64,000 nucleotides of DNA from Allolobophora icterica (lineage: Eukaryota > Annelida > Clitellata > Crassiclitellata > Lumbricidae), in the NCBI GenBank assembly GCA_963556255.1, contig OY744607.1, forward strand, positions 43,947,452-44,011,451. Reading direction: 5' to 3'. This document shows positions 49,274-61,817 of the stretch, piece after piece. The translations under genes were made by a program, and so were the position numbers. Under the pieces are notes generated by a model, which saw only the letters and a program-made list of their open reading frames with translations, made no database searches and was not told the DNA's origin. The first letter of the stretch is position 1. Each line of letters begins with the position of its first letter.

Positions 49274-50726
49274 CAGTGTTATTTAAGTTAACTAAAACTG
49301 AAAGTGACTTTAAGTTAACTGAAAAGTTCTAATTTAGTTTACTGAAACTAAAACTAAAACTGAAAAGTTCTGAAAACTTAAACTAAAACTAAACTGAAAA
49401 GTACAAAACTACAACTAAAACTAAACTTGAAAGTTGAAAACTGAATTAATTTTTCTTGTGTGGCGCACAGACCAATTGGCAGACATGTCTGCAACAGTTA
49501 GCGGCACACATACTGATCGGTGCGCATGTCTTTAAGCAATATCGGTTAAGCAAACATCCGTTTGAGTCCTTTCTCTGTTAGGTTTCTCGTTAGCGGTAAT
49601 GGACTGGGCTTGGAATCTCAAAATGACCTCGTTAGAAGGAAATCATGTAACAATTTGAATTTGCTACTAGGTGTTTCTAGACTAATTTGACCCTGCTGAA
49701 AACGAAAAATCGCGGTTAGCAAGCTGGATATTTAGCGGTTGAATGGTAAAATAAGATGGCGGCCAAAATGGTGGCCCGTATCTTCATATGGCTATGAGTT
49801 AAGTTATGCATGCGATGGAAACATGATGTTAGAATCTAAATTAACATTTTCCTAATCAAGGAATTTGATGGAATTAAAGACACTGCCGCAAAAGAAAATG
49901 ACGGACAAAATGGCGGCCAATGTCTTCAAATGGCTATAAAACAAAATGGCGGACATAATGGAGTAGTGTTTTCTTGGTCAAATACATGAAATTTTTTATA
50001 TCTTGTGATTGCAGTTGAACCATTTTATACATTACGTATGCAATATTTATGTTCATGACTTGACTGATATAGACTCCAGCTATTTCAAGCATTGTTGCAA
50101 TTGCACATAGGCCTATGTGACATGGCAAGTTCGCACTTCGACAGGAGCAGCGTTTGGTGCTACACTTATCAACTTTGCATGATTTACAGTAGACAAACTC
50201 TATACACGATTGTGGCACAGGATCATTTGTAGACCACACTGGTGCGTGAACACCTTCTTCATCACACTCCATCCTGATTAGGCTGGCGTTGGAGCCATTT
50301 TGGTCGCCATCTTGTTTTCCCATGCAACCATTAAAACTCCAGCTTTCGTTTTCAGCAGGGTCAAATTAGTCTAGAAACACCTAGTAGCAAATTGTTATGA
50401 TTTGCTTCTTACATTCATATCTAGAGACTTTTTTAAATTCCAAGGCTAGACTATAAGCCTATTTTTCAAATGCAGTCAATCATCAATGATGTGATTTGAC
50501 CATGAAAGCTAATCAAAATGAATGAATGTCATTAATAAAAAATGAAATTCAGTTGCTTCTGTGGAATGCGCACAAAACTAAATTAAAACTCGAAAGTTTT
50601 GAAAACTGAAACTAAAACTAAAACTGAAAAAATTTGAAAACTATAACTAAAACTAAACTGGAAAGTTTTAGCAAAACTAAAACTATAACTGAAACTGAAA
50701 AGTTAACTGAAACTTAAATAACACTG
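49274..50726. mobile_element. hAT-like TIR element, 1453 bp, with AACTAAAACTG arrays
   Basis: Ends CAGTGTTATTTAAGTT in both orientations; perfect 8-bp duplication GTGCCTCG at 49266-49273 and 50727-50734. Subterminal arrays of AACTAAAACTGAAAAGTT line both ends (49300-49450, 50570-50720). A second, inner inverted repeat of about 48 bp lies at about 49663-49711 and 50348-50396. Contains a Cys-rich ORF on the minus strand. Confidence 0.9.
49934..50323 (-). CDS. Cys-rich CXC-like ORF inside TIR element (129 aa)
   Basis: Encodes CKSCKVDKCSTKRCSCRSAN followed by LPCHIGLC, resembling the CXC/tesmin-like cysteine motif often found at the C-terminus of transposon or repeat-derived proteins. The rest is not recognised. 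It sits between the inner inverted repeats, so it may be the tail of a gene carried by an inner element. Probably a fragment; start codon uncertain. Confidence 0.4.
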   Translation of the reverse strand: MGKQDGDQNGSNASLIRMECDEEGVHAPVWSTNDPVPQSCIEFVYCKSCKVDKCSTKRCSCRSANLPCHIGLCAIATMLEIAGVYISQVMNINIAYVMYKMVQLQSQDIKNFMYLTKKTLLHYVRHFVL

Positions 50727-50734
50727 GTGCCTCG

Positions 50735-51799
50735 TCTGTTCCATTGGAACGAAGGATGAACTGCTGCGCATGGCGAACGAAGAGGAGGTCGACTCTTAGA
50801 GGACCTGAAGTCAGTCGCCATCTGTCAGATCAAATTGAGGAAACATTCGGGAACTGCGACGAAGGTTTTGCATACGGCGGTCCGTTCGGGCCACTGGAAA
50901 ACATTTTTAAAGGTCGTTATAACGCATTTGTCGATGTGAAATGTGCCATAAATTGACGCGAATTGTCTTCTTCTTTTCAATTGTGCTATGTTCAATAGAC
51001 ATGTGTTTAAAGTTAGAAGTCATATTCATATTAATTTATGGTGAGCCTGAAGTAAGTCGCCTGTTTGCTATTTGTATATATAACCAGTGCACTGCACTCA
51101 CTTACATACCGTAGCAATCTATGGAGCTTCTACACACAAGTAAAATGACTTATAACACGAACTAATATTAACCCCGGGTATTCATAATTAAGTAGGCCTA
51201 ATATTACTACAGATATAGCGATCCAACAACGTATATGCCAAAAATGATGTCAGAACAGAACAACTGTATCGCTTATTGCGAAGAAGTTTTCAGTTGTTTG
51301 ATACAGGAGATAACAGAAATCCCAATGCTCATGTGGATGATGGAAATTAGATCGAATGCCACTACTGCATTATTTTGTGTTTCCCTGATTGCATAGGCCT
51401 ATGTGAATTTGACTGAGTCAAGCAACCGCGATTTTGTGTTCACTACAAATTAAGCGCAAGGTATTCAGTTTCTATAGTGATTGGCAACTATAGTACGAAT
51501 CAATTTACACTGAAGAGTTGTTCCCTTTTTCAGATGGAGAAATCACTTGAATAGTTTCTAAGACAAGGAGGAGTGCCAGAAGATGTTATAGGTCGTATGG
51601 AAATGGGAAAAAAGTTGAAACATGAATACATGCCAAATGTTGTTGCATATGTAAAATTAATATAAACAAATATAGAGTTACTGGCTGAAGCTGTTGAAGA
51701 TACTCCCGACATTCTATGCTAAATAATGTTGAGTAGGCCTAGGAGTAGCGCCGTGTAATGTGCCAAAGTACAGATTGTATCTGTAATGTAATTTTTTAT
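50735..51799. other. Unassigned spacer
   Basis: 50744-50956 and 51535-51715 have short open stretches (e.g. FLRQGGVPEDVIGRMEMG on the plus strand after TTTTTCAG) that could be exon or transposon debris, each with stops. The segment 51719-51830 is shared with 11019-11140. No gene supported. Confidence 0.4.
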
Positions 51800-52135
51800 C
51801 GAATTTTTTTTATAAAAGCCCGCTTTCTCAAGGCGCTTCCAACCCATGTCAGTGCAGTGTTATTACTGACTTAATAAAATGGTCTTCAGGCGTTTTCTGA
51901 ACAGGGGAAGAGAAAGACTGAGGAGCTGGAGACGGTTCCAATTAATTAGGTGGGCCAACATTGGCAAAGCTTCAAGACTGAGCAGTAGCCGGGCGCATGC
52001 GGGGAACAACGAGAAGGCCTCAGGCGGCCGAGGGGAGAGTGGAGCGACCAGGGAGCCATGAGACCGAGTCACCGAGGTACAGAAGGTCTTGAGGTATGAA
52101 GGAGCTACCCTATCCAAACAGTATCCATAAGAGGT
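51800..52135 (-). mobile_element. L2-like LINE 3' fragment
   Basis: Minus strand 52117-51863 encodes a decayed version of the L2 C-terminal region (compare 430-640 and 12425-12885), followed by GAAGCGCCTTGAG...TTTATAA and a TACATTACAGATAC tail. Provides the empty site for the MITE at 12551-12775. Confidence 0.7.
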
Positions 52136-52271
52136 AAAAATTAACTGGATGCGCCGCGGAACAGGAAGCTATAGTGGAGAGTGTTCCAAATGAAAGCAGA
52201 TGCGTGAGCAAACATCGGGACAATAAGGCGGACAAATGCAATGTAGATATAATATGTTGGAAATGCTGTAA

Positions 52272-52730
52272 GGGCCCATCCATATATTACGTACACAAAA
52301 ATCCGGGAAAATTGGACCCCCTCCCCCCCCTGTTCGCAAGCGTACTTTCTTCCACCACCCCCCCCCTGAGTACGTACATTTGACGCACCCCCCCCCCCCC
52401 CGATGACCAGCTGCAGAAAGTGTCTCCAGGCAGCCTGTCTGCACTTTAGGCCAGATTATTGAAGGGCCAATATAGACAAATTATAGGTGTCGTTCACAGC
52501 ACAGAATAACTGCACATGGCTTTTATATAATGTAATAAAATGCCATGGGACGACTATAGGATAATACAGAGTTATAAATAGGCTAATGTGGACCTCATAA
52601 TTAGAAATTTATTTTGGGTACGTACACATTTTGTTACCCCTCCCTCCCCCCCGTTCGCACCCGTACGCAAAATCGCCAAAATCCGACCCCCCTCCCCCCC
52701 TAAGTGCGTACGTAATATGTGGATGGCCCC
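52272..52730. mobile_element. PIF/Harbinger-like MITE copy 1, 459 bp
   Basis: TIRs GGGCCCATCCATATATTACG and, inverted, GGGGCCATCCACATATTACG; 3-bp duplication TAA at 52269-52271 and 52731-52733. Subterminal C-rich runs. Nearly identical to 52946-53402. Confidence 0.82.
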
Positions 52731-52825
52731 TAATGCAAACCGATGTGATGAAAATGTCATTTGCGTGTGAATTAGACAGAACGTTGGAAATGCCAAAAAT
52801 AACGTGTGAACAACCGTGTCTGTGC

Positions 52826-54640
52826 TTGGCACCGCTGAGCTAGTCAAAGCACATTCTATACATAGGCCTATTGCGCGTCACGGGTGATGTTGTGTGTCGT
52901 TCAGCGGAATATGGTGGTGTATACACCGCTTTGAAACAGACGTAAGGGGCCATCCATATATTACGTACACAAAAATCCGGGAAAATTGGACCCCCTCCCC
53001 CCCCCTGTTCGCAAGCGTACTTTCTTCCACCACCCCACCCCCCTGAGTACGTACGTTTGACGCACCCCCCCCCCGATGACCAGCTGCAGAAAGTGTCTCC
53101 AGGCAGCCTGTCTGCACTTTAGGCCAGATTATTGAAGGGCCAATATAGACAAATTATAGGTGTCATTCACAGCACAGAATAACTGCACGTGGCTTTTATA
53201 TAATGTAATAAAATGCCATGGGACGACTATAGGATAATACAGAGTTATAAATAGGCTAATGTGGACGTCATAATTAGAAATTTATTTTGGGTACGTACAC
53301 ATTTTGTTACCCCCCCCTCCCCCCGTTCGCACCCGTACGCAAAATCGCCAAAATCCGACCCCCCTCCCCCCTTAAGTGCGTACGTAATATGTGGATGGCC
53401 CCTAAAGGTATTGTGTACACACGCAGAGGCTACGCTTTCTTTCGCGCTCGTATATTAATTATGTCTGGCAATGTTGAAGGTCACTGGGGCTGTTGTTGAG
53501 GATGTGATTAATACCCACCGATGACACTCGTATTATAAAGGCCCCTATGACTTATTATGTTGACGACATCTAAGGCCATGGCGCCCCAATAAGATGTCGT
53601 TAACCATTGGAAACTACTACTAAAGTTTTGTTTGCCTATTATCCTGATGATTACGTCCAATTTATAATCGTAATCGTAAGCTGAAAATTTCTAAAGTGCC
53701 ACGTGAAGGCTAAGCGCAATGCACCAGCTTCTTCACGAGCGCTGTTATACATACATGTAGAAGTAAAAATAAATCTAGCACCTTAGTGAGAACAGAACGA
53801 AATATGATTTATAAAAACGTAATATTGGTTTTCAAATTGCATGTATTGTGTCGTCTTGTTATTTTTACCGCTTCTGATAACTGCTGTCCTTACTCCTTTA
53901 GGCAATTGCCTATTCTGCGTATACCTATAGGAACTGCCCCGAGTCTCACTAAACAATGTTTTAACAACATTGAAGTAGACATATCTATTCTTAGCTACAT
54001 TGGTTAAAACCTGTGCCAATATATCTCTTGGCGTGGCAGTAATTCTAATGGACATCAGCTGTACGTGGTGAAAGATCTCGCCCGATCGATACGTTGAAGA
54101 AATGAACAGGGTCGAGGACATACGATTGCTATAGATAGAACAGATAGAACACATTTTTTACACGCATCTTAATACACGAACTGTTCAAAAGCGTGGTCCA
54201 CAAGTCTGATCGATCTTGCATGGCCTAGATACAGAGTGTGCAGCGGAGCGGACAGGATTTCAGCGTCGTGACTGACACAACGCTAGCTTCGCACGGAGCA
54301 TACAACGTGAAATTTAGGTGAGCGTCGTTGTAATTTATGGGTGTTTATATATAGTTATGTATTTATTCCTCGTGTGAACTTTACATGTAGGCGTACATGT
54401 ACATGCATACTGGCATTGGTGAATATATAGGATTATTTCGTTAACTAGTTTAACAGCACCTTACGGCCGCCGTAGGTAGATTTGCTTCTCAAACTGACAG
54501 TAAGCCTACGCCTGTTCGGTGTAGGGTTAAATATAGGCCTTCCTGTATAGGCCTACGCAACTTTACCTAACTTAATGCTCGGCAGAATAAAATATTTTGG
54601 CGAACACTGGGTCAGAACCTAACTCAGAAATTCTTCTAAC
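52826..54640. repeat. SDR upstream flank, copy B side of the duplication
   Basis: Collinear with 13974-18584 but without the TIR elements there; shows their empty sites at about 53585, 53602 and 53990. Ends with GGCGAACACTGGGTCAGAAC. Confidence 0.85.
52946..53402. mobile_element. PIF/Harbinger-like MITE copy 2, 457 bp
   Basis: TIRs GGGGCCATCCATATATTACG and matching inverted right end; TAA duplication at 52943-52945 and 53403-53405. The matching place in copy A (about 14073) has no insert, so it arrived after the duplication or was lost there cleanly. Confidence 0.87.
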
Positions 54641-54673
54641 TGTCTAACTAGAGGTCTGGTTGGGGGGGGGCGG

Positions 54674-54995
54674 CGTAGAGTAATGGATAACACACTGGCG
54701 TGAAGAGCTGAAGGTACCAAAATCGAACCCCGCAGACCCCGTAAGGTTTATTCAGCCTTCCACTCGCTAGGTGGCGGCGGTGGTTAAATGAATAGTAGGC
54801 CATGATTTGCGCCGTGTGGCTGCCGCTGAAAAACAGTTATATATTCGACTCCTGTAAAACTGTTATCATGTGCTTCTACTGTATACATGTATGTAAGGCG
54901 CCCTGTGTGGCTGCCATTTCTACTATATGTATGTTAACTGTACAGCGCAGTGTGTTTGATGCGCTTAATTAAAGAACAGACTATTATTATTATTA
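54674..54995 (+). mobile_element. tRNA-derived SINE, copy 2 (uninterrupted)
   Basis: Same SINE as 3010-3700: GTAGAGTAATGGATAACACACTGG, AATCGAACCCC as B-box region, GCCTTCCACTCGCTAGGTGG body, end TTAATTAAAG and ATT tail. Gives the pre-insertion structure for the MITE at 3225-3577. Confidence 0.8.
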
Positions 54996-55300
<305 letters not shown>

Positions 55301-55390
55301 ACGCGCAGTAGTTTGCGAAATATCGGCAAGTTTTACGATTAACAAGCAATTCAAACCATGCATTTTAACGACATGCATAGGTGTCTCAGC

Positions 55391-56110
55391 CAGAGCCGTT
55401 TTAAGGAGTTTGGGGGCCCTAGGCACAACCCGCACAAACCCTAAAAAACCTCAAACGTAATCCGATTTCCGTCTCAATATCTCAGTCTCAGATACAGAGT
55501 ATTGCATTAGAGCATTGTACGTGCATATGTGTCATTTTGTTAAATTTATTAATATAGTATACTGTTACTAAACTCATAATAACACAGCTAACACATCAAT
55601 CTTTGTACTACAAGTGTAAAATAAAAGTTTAGTTTAACATACTTTACAGTTTCCATTGTTTATTTGTTATACAAACTGAAAGTGTGATTATAATGAGTAC
55701 ATGTTTGCTATACATGGATTGTGACTTTGTAACGACACTTTCTTACAAACATCGCTTTCGTGTTTTGCTCTAAGCAAAGTCTTTTATAATATCATCGAAA
55801 TTCAAAGACTCCAACACATCTGATTCTATGCTCATGACATCATACGGCTGCGAAGCTCGTTCTTGATTAATTTAAGTTTTGAGAAAGCACGTTCACCCGT
55901 ACAGTTTGTCACCATCATTGACAGAAAGATTGATGACCCATCGTTGTTGTTGAAAACAAGCGACAGACAAAGCAATACACAGACTTCTGCGATGGAGAAA
56001 AGAGCAGCCACTCGCGACAAACTGAGTCACCATTTCGCAGTTCACGACGGAAACAGGAATCAGTTAAGCAACGTCTATGCAACTTATCTCCCGTTCGATA
56101 CACGCGTTGA
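55391..56110 (-). mobile_element. hAT element remnant, internally deleted transposase
   Basis: Starts with CAGAGCCGTTTTAAGGAGTT (GGGGGCCC follows), a hAT-type end. On the minus strand 56103-55915 encodes a TTF-type zinc-finger segment (CREWLLFSPSQKSVYCFVCR) and 56020-55832, in another frame, encodes the C-terminal dimerisation segment (TGERAFSKLKLIKNELRS). The catalytic middle is missing. The right end and a target duplication were not found. Inactive. Confidence 0.75.
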
Positions 56111-56376
56111 GTCGTACTAGGTAGTTAGCTGTAAGATTAAGTTTGTTGACGTTGGACGTGAATTCATTAAATCATTTAATAGGGTTTTACGTGGGGCTTT
56201 TAGAGGAGTGCATAGGCCTCCCTTAAAAAGTTTTTATTGAAATGCGAATTCATAAATGCGAGTGTAATACATGAGGAGGGCTACCAGTCCCGAGGGGTTA
56301 AAACTCAGATACAGTGAATCTACAAAATATTTGCAATTATTCTTCTGTAGGAATTCAAACAGCAGAATCCTGAACG

Positions 56377-56713
56377 ATGTCTTGTGACACTGCGTATGTT
56401 CTTGGTCTCTTCTTGTCTCTCATCGTCCTCTACAAGATCATCGACCGACTTGTGCGTCTACCTCGCATTGGTCGCTATAGCGATCGCTACGTCCTCGTGA
56501 CTGGAAGTGGACAGGGATTCGGGTTCGAAGCAGTCAAGCGACTGGAGAGACTCGGGTGTCACGTTTTCGCCGGATGTAGACGACAGGAAAGCGTTGATAA
56601 GCTGAAAGAGACATTTTCCGATCGTGTTCATCCGATTCTGGTGGATGTCTCGAATCGAGACAGTGTGCGAAAGGCGTTTGAATATGTATCTTCTCAACTT
56701 CCCCAAAATACGG
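56377..56713 (+). CDS. SDR copy B exon 1 (RDH-like)
   Basis: Start of an intact short-chain dehydrogenase expected to sit in the endoplasmic-reticulum membrane and oxidise or reduce a retinoid- or steroid-like substrate with NAD(P); substrate inferred from family only. ATG 56377; membrane anchor VLGLFLSLIVLYKIIDRL at residues about 9-26; cofactor motif VTGSGQGFGFE; VDVSN. Copy A has CGQGFG. Donor ACGG|GTAAGT (intron from 56714), phase 1. The last 250 bp upstream match copy A. Confidence 0.9.
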
Positions 56714-56902
56714 GTAAGTTCACATAACGACGACTATATATAGCGATTCTGCAGAAACGAGGGATCACCGTGATTTCCTAACTGAAATAAAATCAAAATG
56801 GATGTGATGATTTCAATTGCATGCATATTTCCAAAATAGTCCTATACTATAGACTCTGCTTGATTTATTGTCTTGGGTGGTCAACTGAAGTTTAACGATA
56901 CG

Positions 56903-57177
56903 CAGTGTTTAATCTAGACGCCATTGGGGGAATGTCCCCCAGGATTTATGTTTCCCCCCACGAGGCCATCAATATTACAACGGAGAGACCTTTAGGGGAG
57001 GAAAAATCCCCCCAGGATACACGTGGATACATGTCCCCCCCCCAGAGAGATGAATTCCTAAAAAGGTCATCAACCTTTTTTGAGAGGGTAATTGCTTTTA
57101 AAAATCGGACGAAGGACTAAAAAAGGTCATCAACTTTTTGTTTCCCCTCCCAGAAGAGGGGACTAGATTAAACTCTG
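56903..57177. mobile_element. hAT-like MITE, 275 bp
   Basis: TIRs CAGTGTTTAATCTAGAC and CAGAGTTTAATCTAGTC; flanking AACGATACG at 56894-56902 and 57178-57186 (8 to 9 bp). The paralogous site in copy A (about 32498) has one AACGATACGACGCCAGAATG. Body has AAAAAGGTCATCAAC repeats and poly-C/poly-G runs. Confidence 0.9.
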
Positions 57178-57827
57178 AACGATACGACGCTAGAATGGAC
57201 TGCAGTGAACTAAGTGAAATATTGAACCATATAATGGTAATTGTATATAGTAATCGTATTCGAGAGATTTCTACAGCGCCCAAAGAAAGTTAAGTTGTGA
57301 GATCCAGCTTATTGACAGCGCTTGTGGGTGACCGTCCTTGCTAATTGTAATTGTAATTAGTAACTTCTATCGTGCCGGTTTGAAGACTTTAAAGCTACCC
57401 CCCTTTAAAGTTACGTCCCGGTAATCTGAAATTGATTTCATAGCATCCCCAAGGTAGTCTGAGCCTGATTTCATATTACCAATGTAGGCCTACTCTTTAC
57501 GCATACCGCTGTCTCTGATTTAGCAAAAATGATAAGTTCTTATGCTTACAACTCATGATACGTTTATTGAATAAAACACTTGAAACACACTAGATTTGAA
57601 AGCTAGTCTCAATGTTTGAAAAAATAAAAAATGTCACAGAAATGTAACTGCACACTAGTTCAAAGCACATGACACATTACATACAAACACAAGATATACA
57701 AAGATTCAACCTTACTGGAGAAATCTATAGAAGAAAAATTGTGATAATTGCAATAGTGAATATTAGGCTAATTAGGGAAACAGAAATAGAACTTCTGAAT
57801 TAAAAATACAGTCCACTATTCCAAAAC

Positions 57828-57920
57828 CCCAATCCCGTTTTTCTCTGGATTTTAGCTCTTCCATAATTTTTCAGTTCCGGAACCTATTGTTCAGTTCCGA
57901 AACCTTTTTTTCTAGAGTAT
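57828..57920 (-). mobile_element. Partial inverted copy of the 266-bp MITE
   Basis: Reverse complement of the left part of 33612-33877 (TTTTTCTAG, GGTTCCGGAACTGAAC-like and AATTATGG motifs). Only one end remains. Confidence 0.65.
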
Positions 57921-57973
57921 AATACAGGTGAAATTGTTGGGTGAAGTTCTAGTAGGCCTAAATGATGCCTAAA

Positions 57974-60590
57974 GCTCAGAACCACAAAAATTGTTGATTC
58001 GTATATACTTGCATCAGATATATCCGACCATCTTCCAATTTTGGTTAGAATCAATCATACTCAAACGCAGGGAGAGAAAGTTTTGAACTCCAATACTCGG
58101 AACATCAACGCAACCTCCTGTGAAAATTTCAAAACTTTATTATCTAAAATTGACTGGTCTGTCGTGTCAGATTCCTGTTATGGGAATGATCCAGATACTT
58201 CTTACGATTTATTCTTTTCACTATTCAAAACAGCATATGACTCAGCTTTTCCTCTAAAACATAAAAAAATTAAAGCACGCAATGAGCTTAAAAGCCCATG
58301 GATGACACCCGGCCTACTTAAATCCTGTAAGACAAAATCAAAATTGTATATGAAATTTATTAAAAATCCAAATCCTGAAAATAAATCAAAATTCATTGCA
58401 TATAGAAATAAATTCAAACAACCCGTATCAAAGCTGAAAGAAACTATTATGAGACTGAATTTCTTAAATACAGTCATGACCTTAAAAAAGCATGGCAAAT
58501 CATAAGAACCTTGGTCAAATCCAATGATAAGAATAGAATTATTAGCCAGCTATGCTTAAATGGTCAGGACATCACAGATGCGGACGTTATGACCGATAAA
58601 TTTAATAACTACTTTGCCAAAGTCGCTCAGGATCTTGTCGATAAGATACCTGCTTCCAACAACACCATCCATTCATATCTCGATCCACAATTACCAACCT
58701 CCTTTGCTGTTTACCCCACCTCCCCCGCCGAACTAATCTCTCTCAGTCACACCATAAAAATTTCTCACAGTGCAGGGTTCGATGAGATTGACCCGACTGT
58801 TGTGAAACCTGTTTTTGAGTATATCGCTGTTCCTCTATCGGCCATTATTAACTGCTCCCTATCTACAGGAATAGTTCATTCCAGTCTGAAAATAGCCAAA
58901 GTCACACCGATCCATATAATAAACAAGGCCCTTAAGATGAGCTAACCAACTACAGGCCAATCTCAATTTTACCGTTTTTTTCTAAATTTCTAGAAAAAGT
59001 CATGTACATTCGTTTATTTGACTATATTATCAAAAAGAATATCTTACATAAGGACCAACATGGTTTTCAACCTGAGCACTCAACGGCAATGTCACTCCTG
59101 AATATCCAGGATAATATCTCATCTGTAATTGATTGTGGTGAATATGCACTAGGCATTTTTATCGACATTGCAAAAGCATTTGATGCCGTGAACCATGGAC
59201 TCCTCCTTAGCAAACTTCATAACATTGGAGTGCGGGGTATTGCGCAGGAATGGTTTAAGAACTACCTCACAAATAGGAAACAACAGGTTTTATGTAATGG
59301 TTCTATAAACTAAAATTAATTAAATATCGTGTACCACAAGGATCAATTCTTGGTCCTCTTCTTTTCTTAATTTTTATTAACGACCTCCCGAATGCCTCAC
59401 CAATCCTGCGCTTCGTACTCTTCGCTGACGACACGAACATTTTGGCTTCCCACAATTCATATGAGAAACTTTTTCAGCTTATGACTCAAGAACTAAAAAA
59501 CGTCGTTGATTGGTTTCGAGTCAATAAATTATCACTGAAGCTTAAAAAACAACTATGTCCTATTTTGTTCACACCGCAAGCACACTCCAGAGACCAAGGC
59601 AACACTTCTTATGGACAATATTCAAATACCACAGGTAACTTCGGTCAAATTCCTGGGCGTCCATGTGGACCAATTTCTAACATGGAAGGTGCATATTGAG
59701 AATATTTCCCAAAAAATTGCGAAAAGCGTAGGCATCCTGGCCCGTATTGCTTTTTTACTACCACCCCACATCAGATTGAACTTATACTATTCTCTAATTC
59801 ACCCGTATCTTTCATACTGTAATATAGTCTGGGCCTCAAATTATTCCTCTCGGCTACTTAGGTCAACCCTATTACAAAGAGGGCCACCAAAATTATTACT
59901 GGCATATTAGGTCCAAAGTCTTTTCAAACCGCTTTATATAAATTAAAAATTTTATCAATTGAGCAGATTAGAATCCAGCAGACATCCGAATTCATGTTCA
60001 AGTATATGCATAATCTTCTGCCCCCAGCTTTTAATGACTTCTTTAGTCTAATATCCCAAACAAACCCCTATAACATTAGAACATCTACCAATTATAGAGG
60101 AATATCCACGAGAACAAACACCCGGAAGTTCTCAATTAAGAGTGCTGGTCCGCGGACCTGGAACAATATTCCAATTATCATAAGAAACCTGCCCAATATT
60201 TTCATCTTCAAAAAAACTCCGCAATTATCTAACCACATATGATTTCTAACCTCCCCACAACTACTATACGAATAAATCACTGCATTGTGTGCGCACTGGG
60301 TTATGAGGTTGAAATCCAATGTGATTTAACTTTGAATCTTAGTTAACTAGTTAAGCTTTTATATTTTACCTACCTTATACTAGTCAGCCAGTTGCCAGTA
60401 TGTTTACGCTTATGGGTAACCCCGCTAGCGGGATCTAGGTCCCTTAGGGGTTGTTTTCCTTTACACTCCTGTTAATACTCTCACTAAAGGATTTTATTTT
60501 CTGTAAATTTTGGTATCAAATGATCTGAATTCTTGTAACTGCATATTATGAGAAGTAATAAAATTTATGGTTATGGTTATGGTTAAAGTA
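57974..60590 (+). mobile_element. Jockey/CR1-superfamily LINE, 2.6 kb, 5'-truncated
   Basis: Begins in the end of the endonuclease (SDISDHLPIL, about 58010). RT blocks follow in several frames: SAGFDEIDP and NYRPISILPFFSKFLEKVMY (about 58950), QHGFQPEHSTAMSL, GIFIDIAKAFDAVNH (about 59150), VPQGSILGPLLFLIFINDLP (about 59333), FADDTNIL (about 59422), VKFLGVHVD, NLYYSLIHPYLSYCNIVWA and PRTWNNIP. At least four stops or frameshifts. 3' UTR with CTAGCGGGATCTAGGTCCC and a (TTATGG)n tail to about 60588. Flanking AAAG may be the target duplication; 61380-61440 shows the uninterrupted flank. Confidence 0.88.
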
Positions 60591-61817
60591 AAGAACTCTA
60601 CCTGCAAGATATATAACCATTCAAGGACCTTATTTTCCGGGAGTGATTAAAAATCTTCGTGCATAAAAGTGTAGGCCTAAAGCAATTCCTATGTGGAACC
60701 CGTATAGACCCCATTGGGGTCCCATCTAATGCATGGAAATGCTGGCAGAGGAGGCATTTAAAGAATGTAGGGCTCAACCGGGTAGACATTTTCCACCGAG
60801 AACCGAATCCGAATATTTGGATGTACTATATGCCGGATCCGGGTATGAACCGAGTACTATTTGTTCCATATGCAAAGCTTCACGTTTTCATGCAATGACA
60901 AATAATTATCGAAATGGATTTGTGTACTTGTAGTTGTAATAACTGACTAAAACATTTTGAATTTTAGAAATAAATAATCAATGAAATGGACTTGACTTCC
61001 GTTGTGGACTTCCGGTGTTGATGTTTTTTGTAGGCCTACTTTTCCTAATCAAAATGAATATGCTAGATGAAGATCAAAGCTGATATTTTGAGCCTACAGA
61101 ATTACAAATTTGGTTGATGATGATGACTGAAGTTAACTGAAGTAAACTAGTAAACTGAACACTACGATGTTTATAATTATATGAAAAACTGTATATACAT
61201 AAGTTAATTGAATAAGTTTTAAAAAATTGGCAACTATTTGCGTGTACAGTATTTGCCGAGGCGAAAAATGCCGGAAACGGAATATTCGGCCGAGGCAAAT
61301 GTCCGAGGCGATTTCCGGTTATTCCCTAAAAGAATAGTGGTATTCAGTAACGTGAGGTTATCATTCTCCATGTAGAATTGTTGGGTGAAGTTTTAGTAAC
61401 TGATGCCCAAGATAAACAACGATACCTGCAAGATATACAAGCATCTAGAAGACCTTAGGGCCTAGGCTATTTTCCAGAGGCGTTACAAATATTTACGTGC
61501 ATAAATATATAAGCAATTTGAACAGGGATGCCAGTTATACAGAAGCAGATTTATAGGTATCCATGAAACATTTAAACTAGGCTTATGTATATGTATAATA
61601 ATATATGCATTACATATATATGCACAGAATAATCGTTATCTCGTTGATGAAGCTCATAAGTGAAGACTGAAGGTTTGGTGCTTTTTTGGTCACTAACGAC
61701 GCATCTTTGCAAAGGATGTAGGCCTACCGATTCCTGCCTATGCATAGAATATGTCAACAAATGCACAACATTTAGTTTCTTTTTCTCTGTCCTTATAGGA
61801 ATTTCTTCTGTTTTTAG
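60591..61817 (+). other. Distal part of SDR-B intron 1
   Basis: GAATTGTTGGGTGAAGTTTTAGTAACTGATGCC...ACCTGCAAGATATA.AAGCAT (61376-61445) repeats the two sequences that flank the LINE (57935-57973 and 60600-60630), an internal duplication of intron sequence. A plus-strand open frame at 60733-60933 has no recognised domain. Confidence 0.6.

Larger units (their letters stand above)
56714..61817 (+). other. SDR-B intron 1
   Basis: 5.1-kb GTAAGT...TTTTTAG intron. Shares with copy A the block TTTCTACAGCGCCCAAAGAA and GTGAGATCCAGCTTATT (57265-57310 versus 33400-33445). Enlarged by the MITE 56903-57177 and the LINE 57974-60590. Confidence 0.8.

Noticed and set aside
50744..51715. Exons of a further host gene between the SDR copies
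   Set aside because: Short open stretches with internal stops; acceptor-like TTTTTCAG at about 51533 is not enough support.
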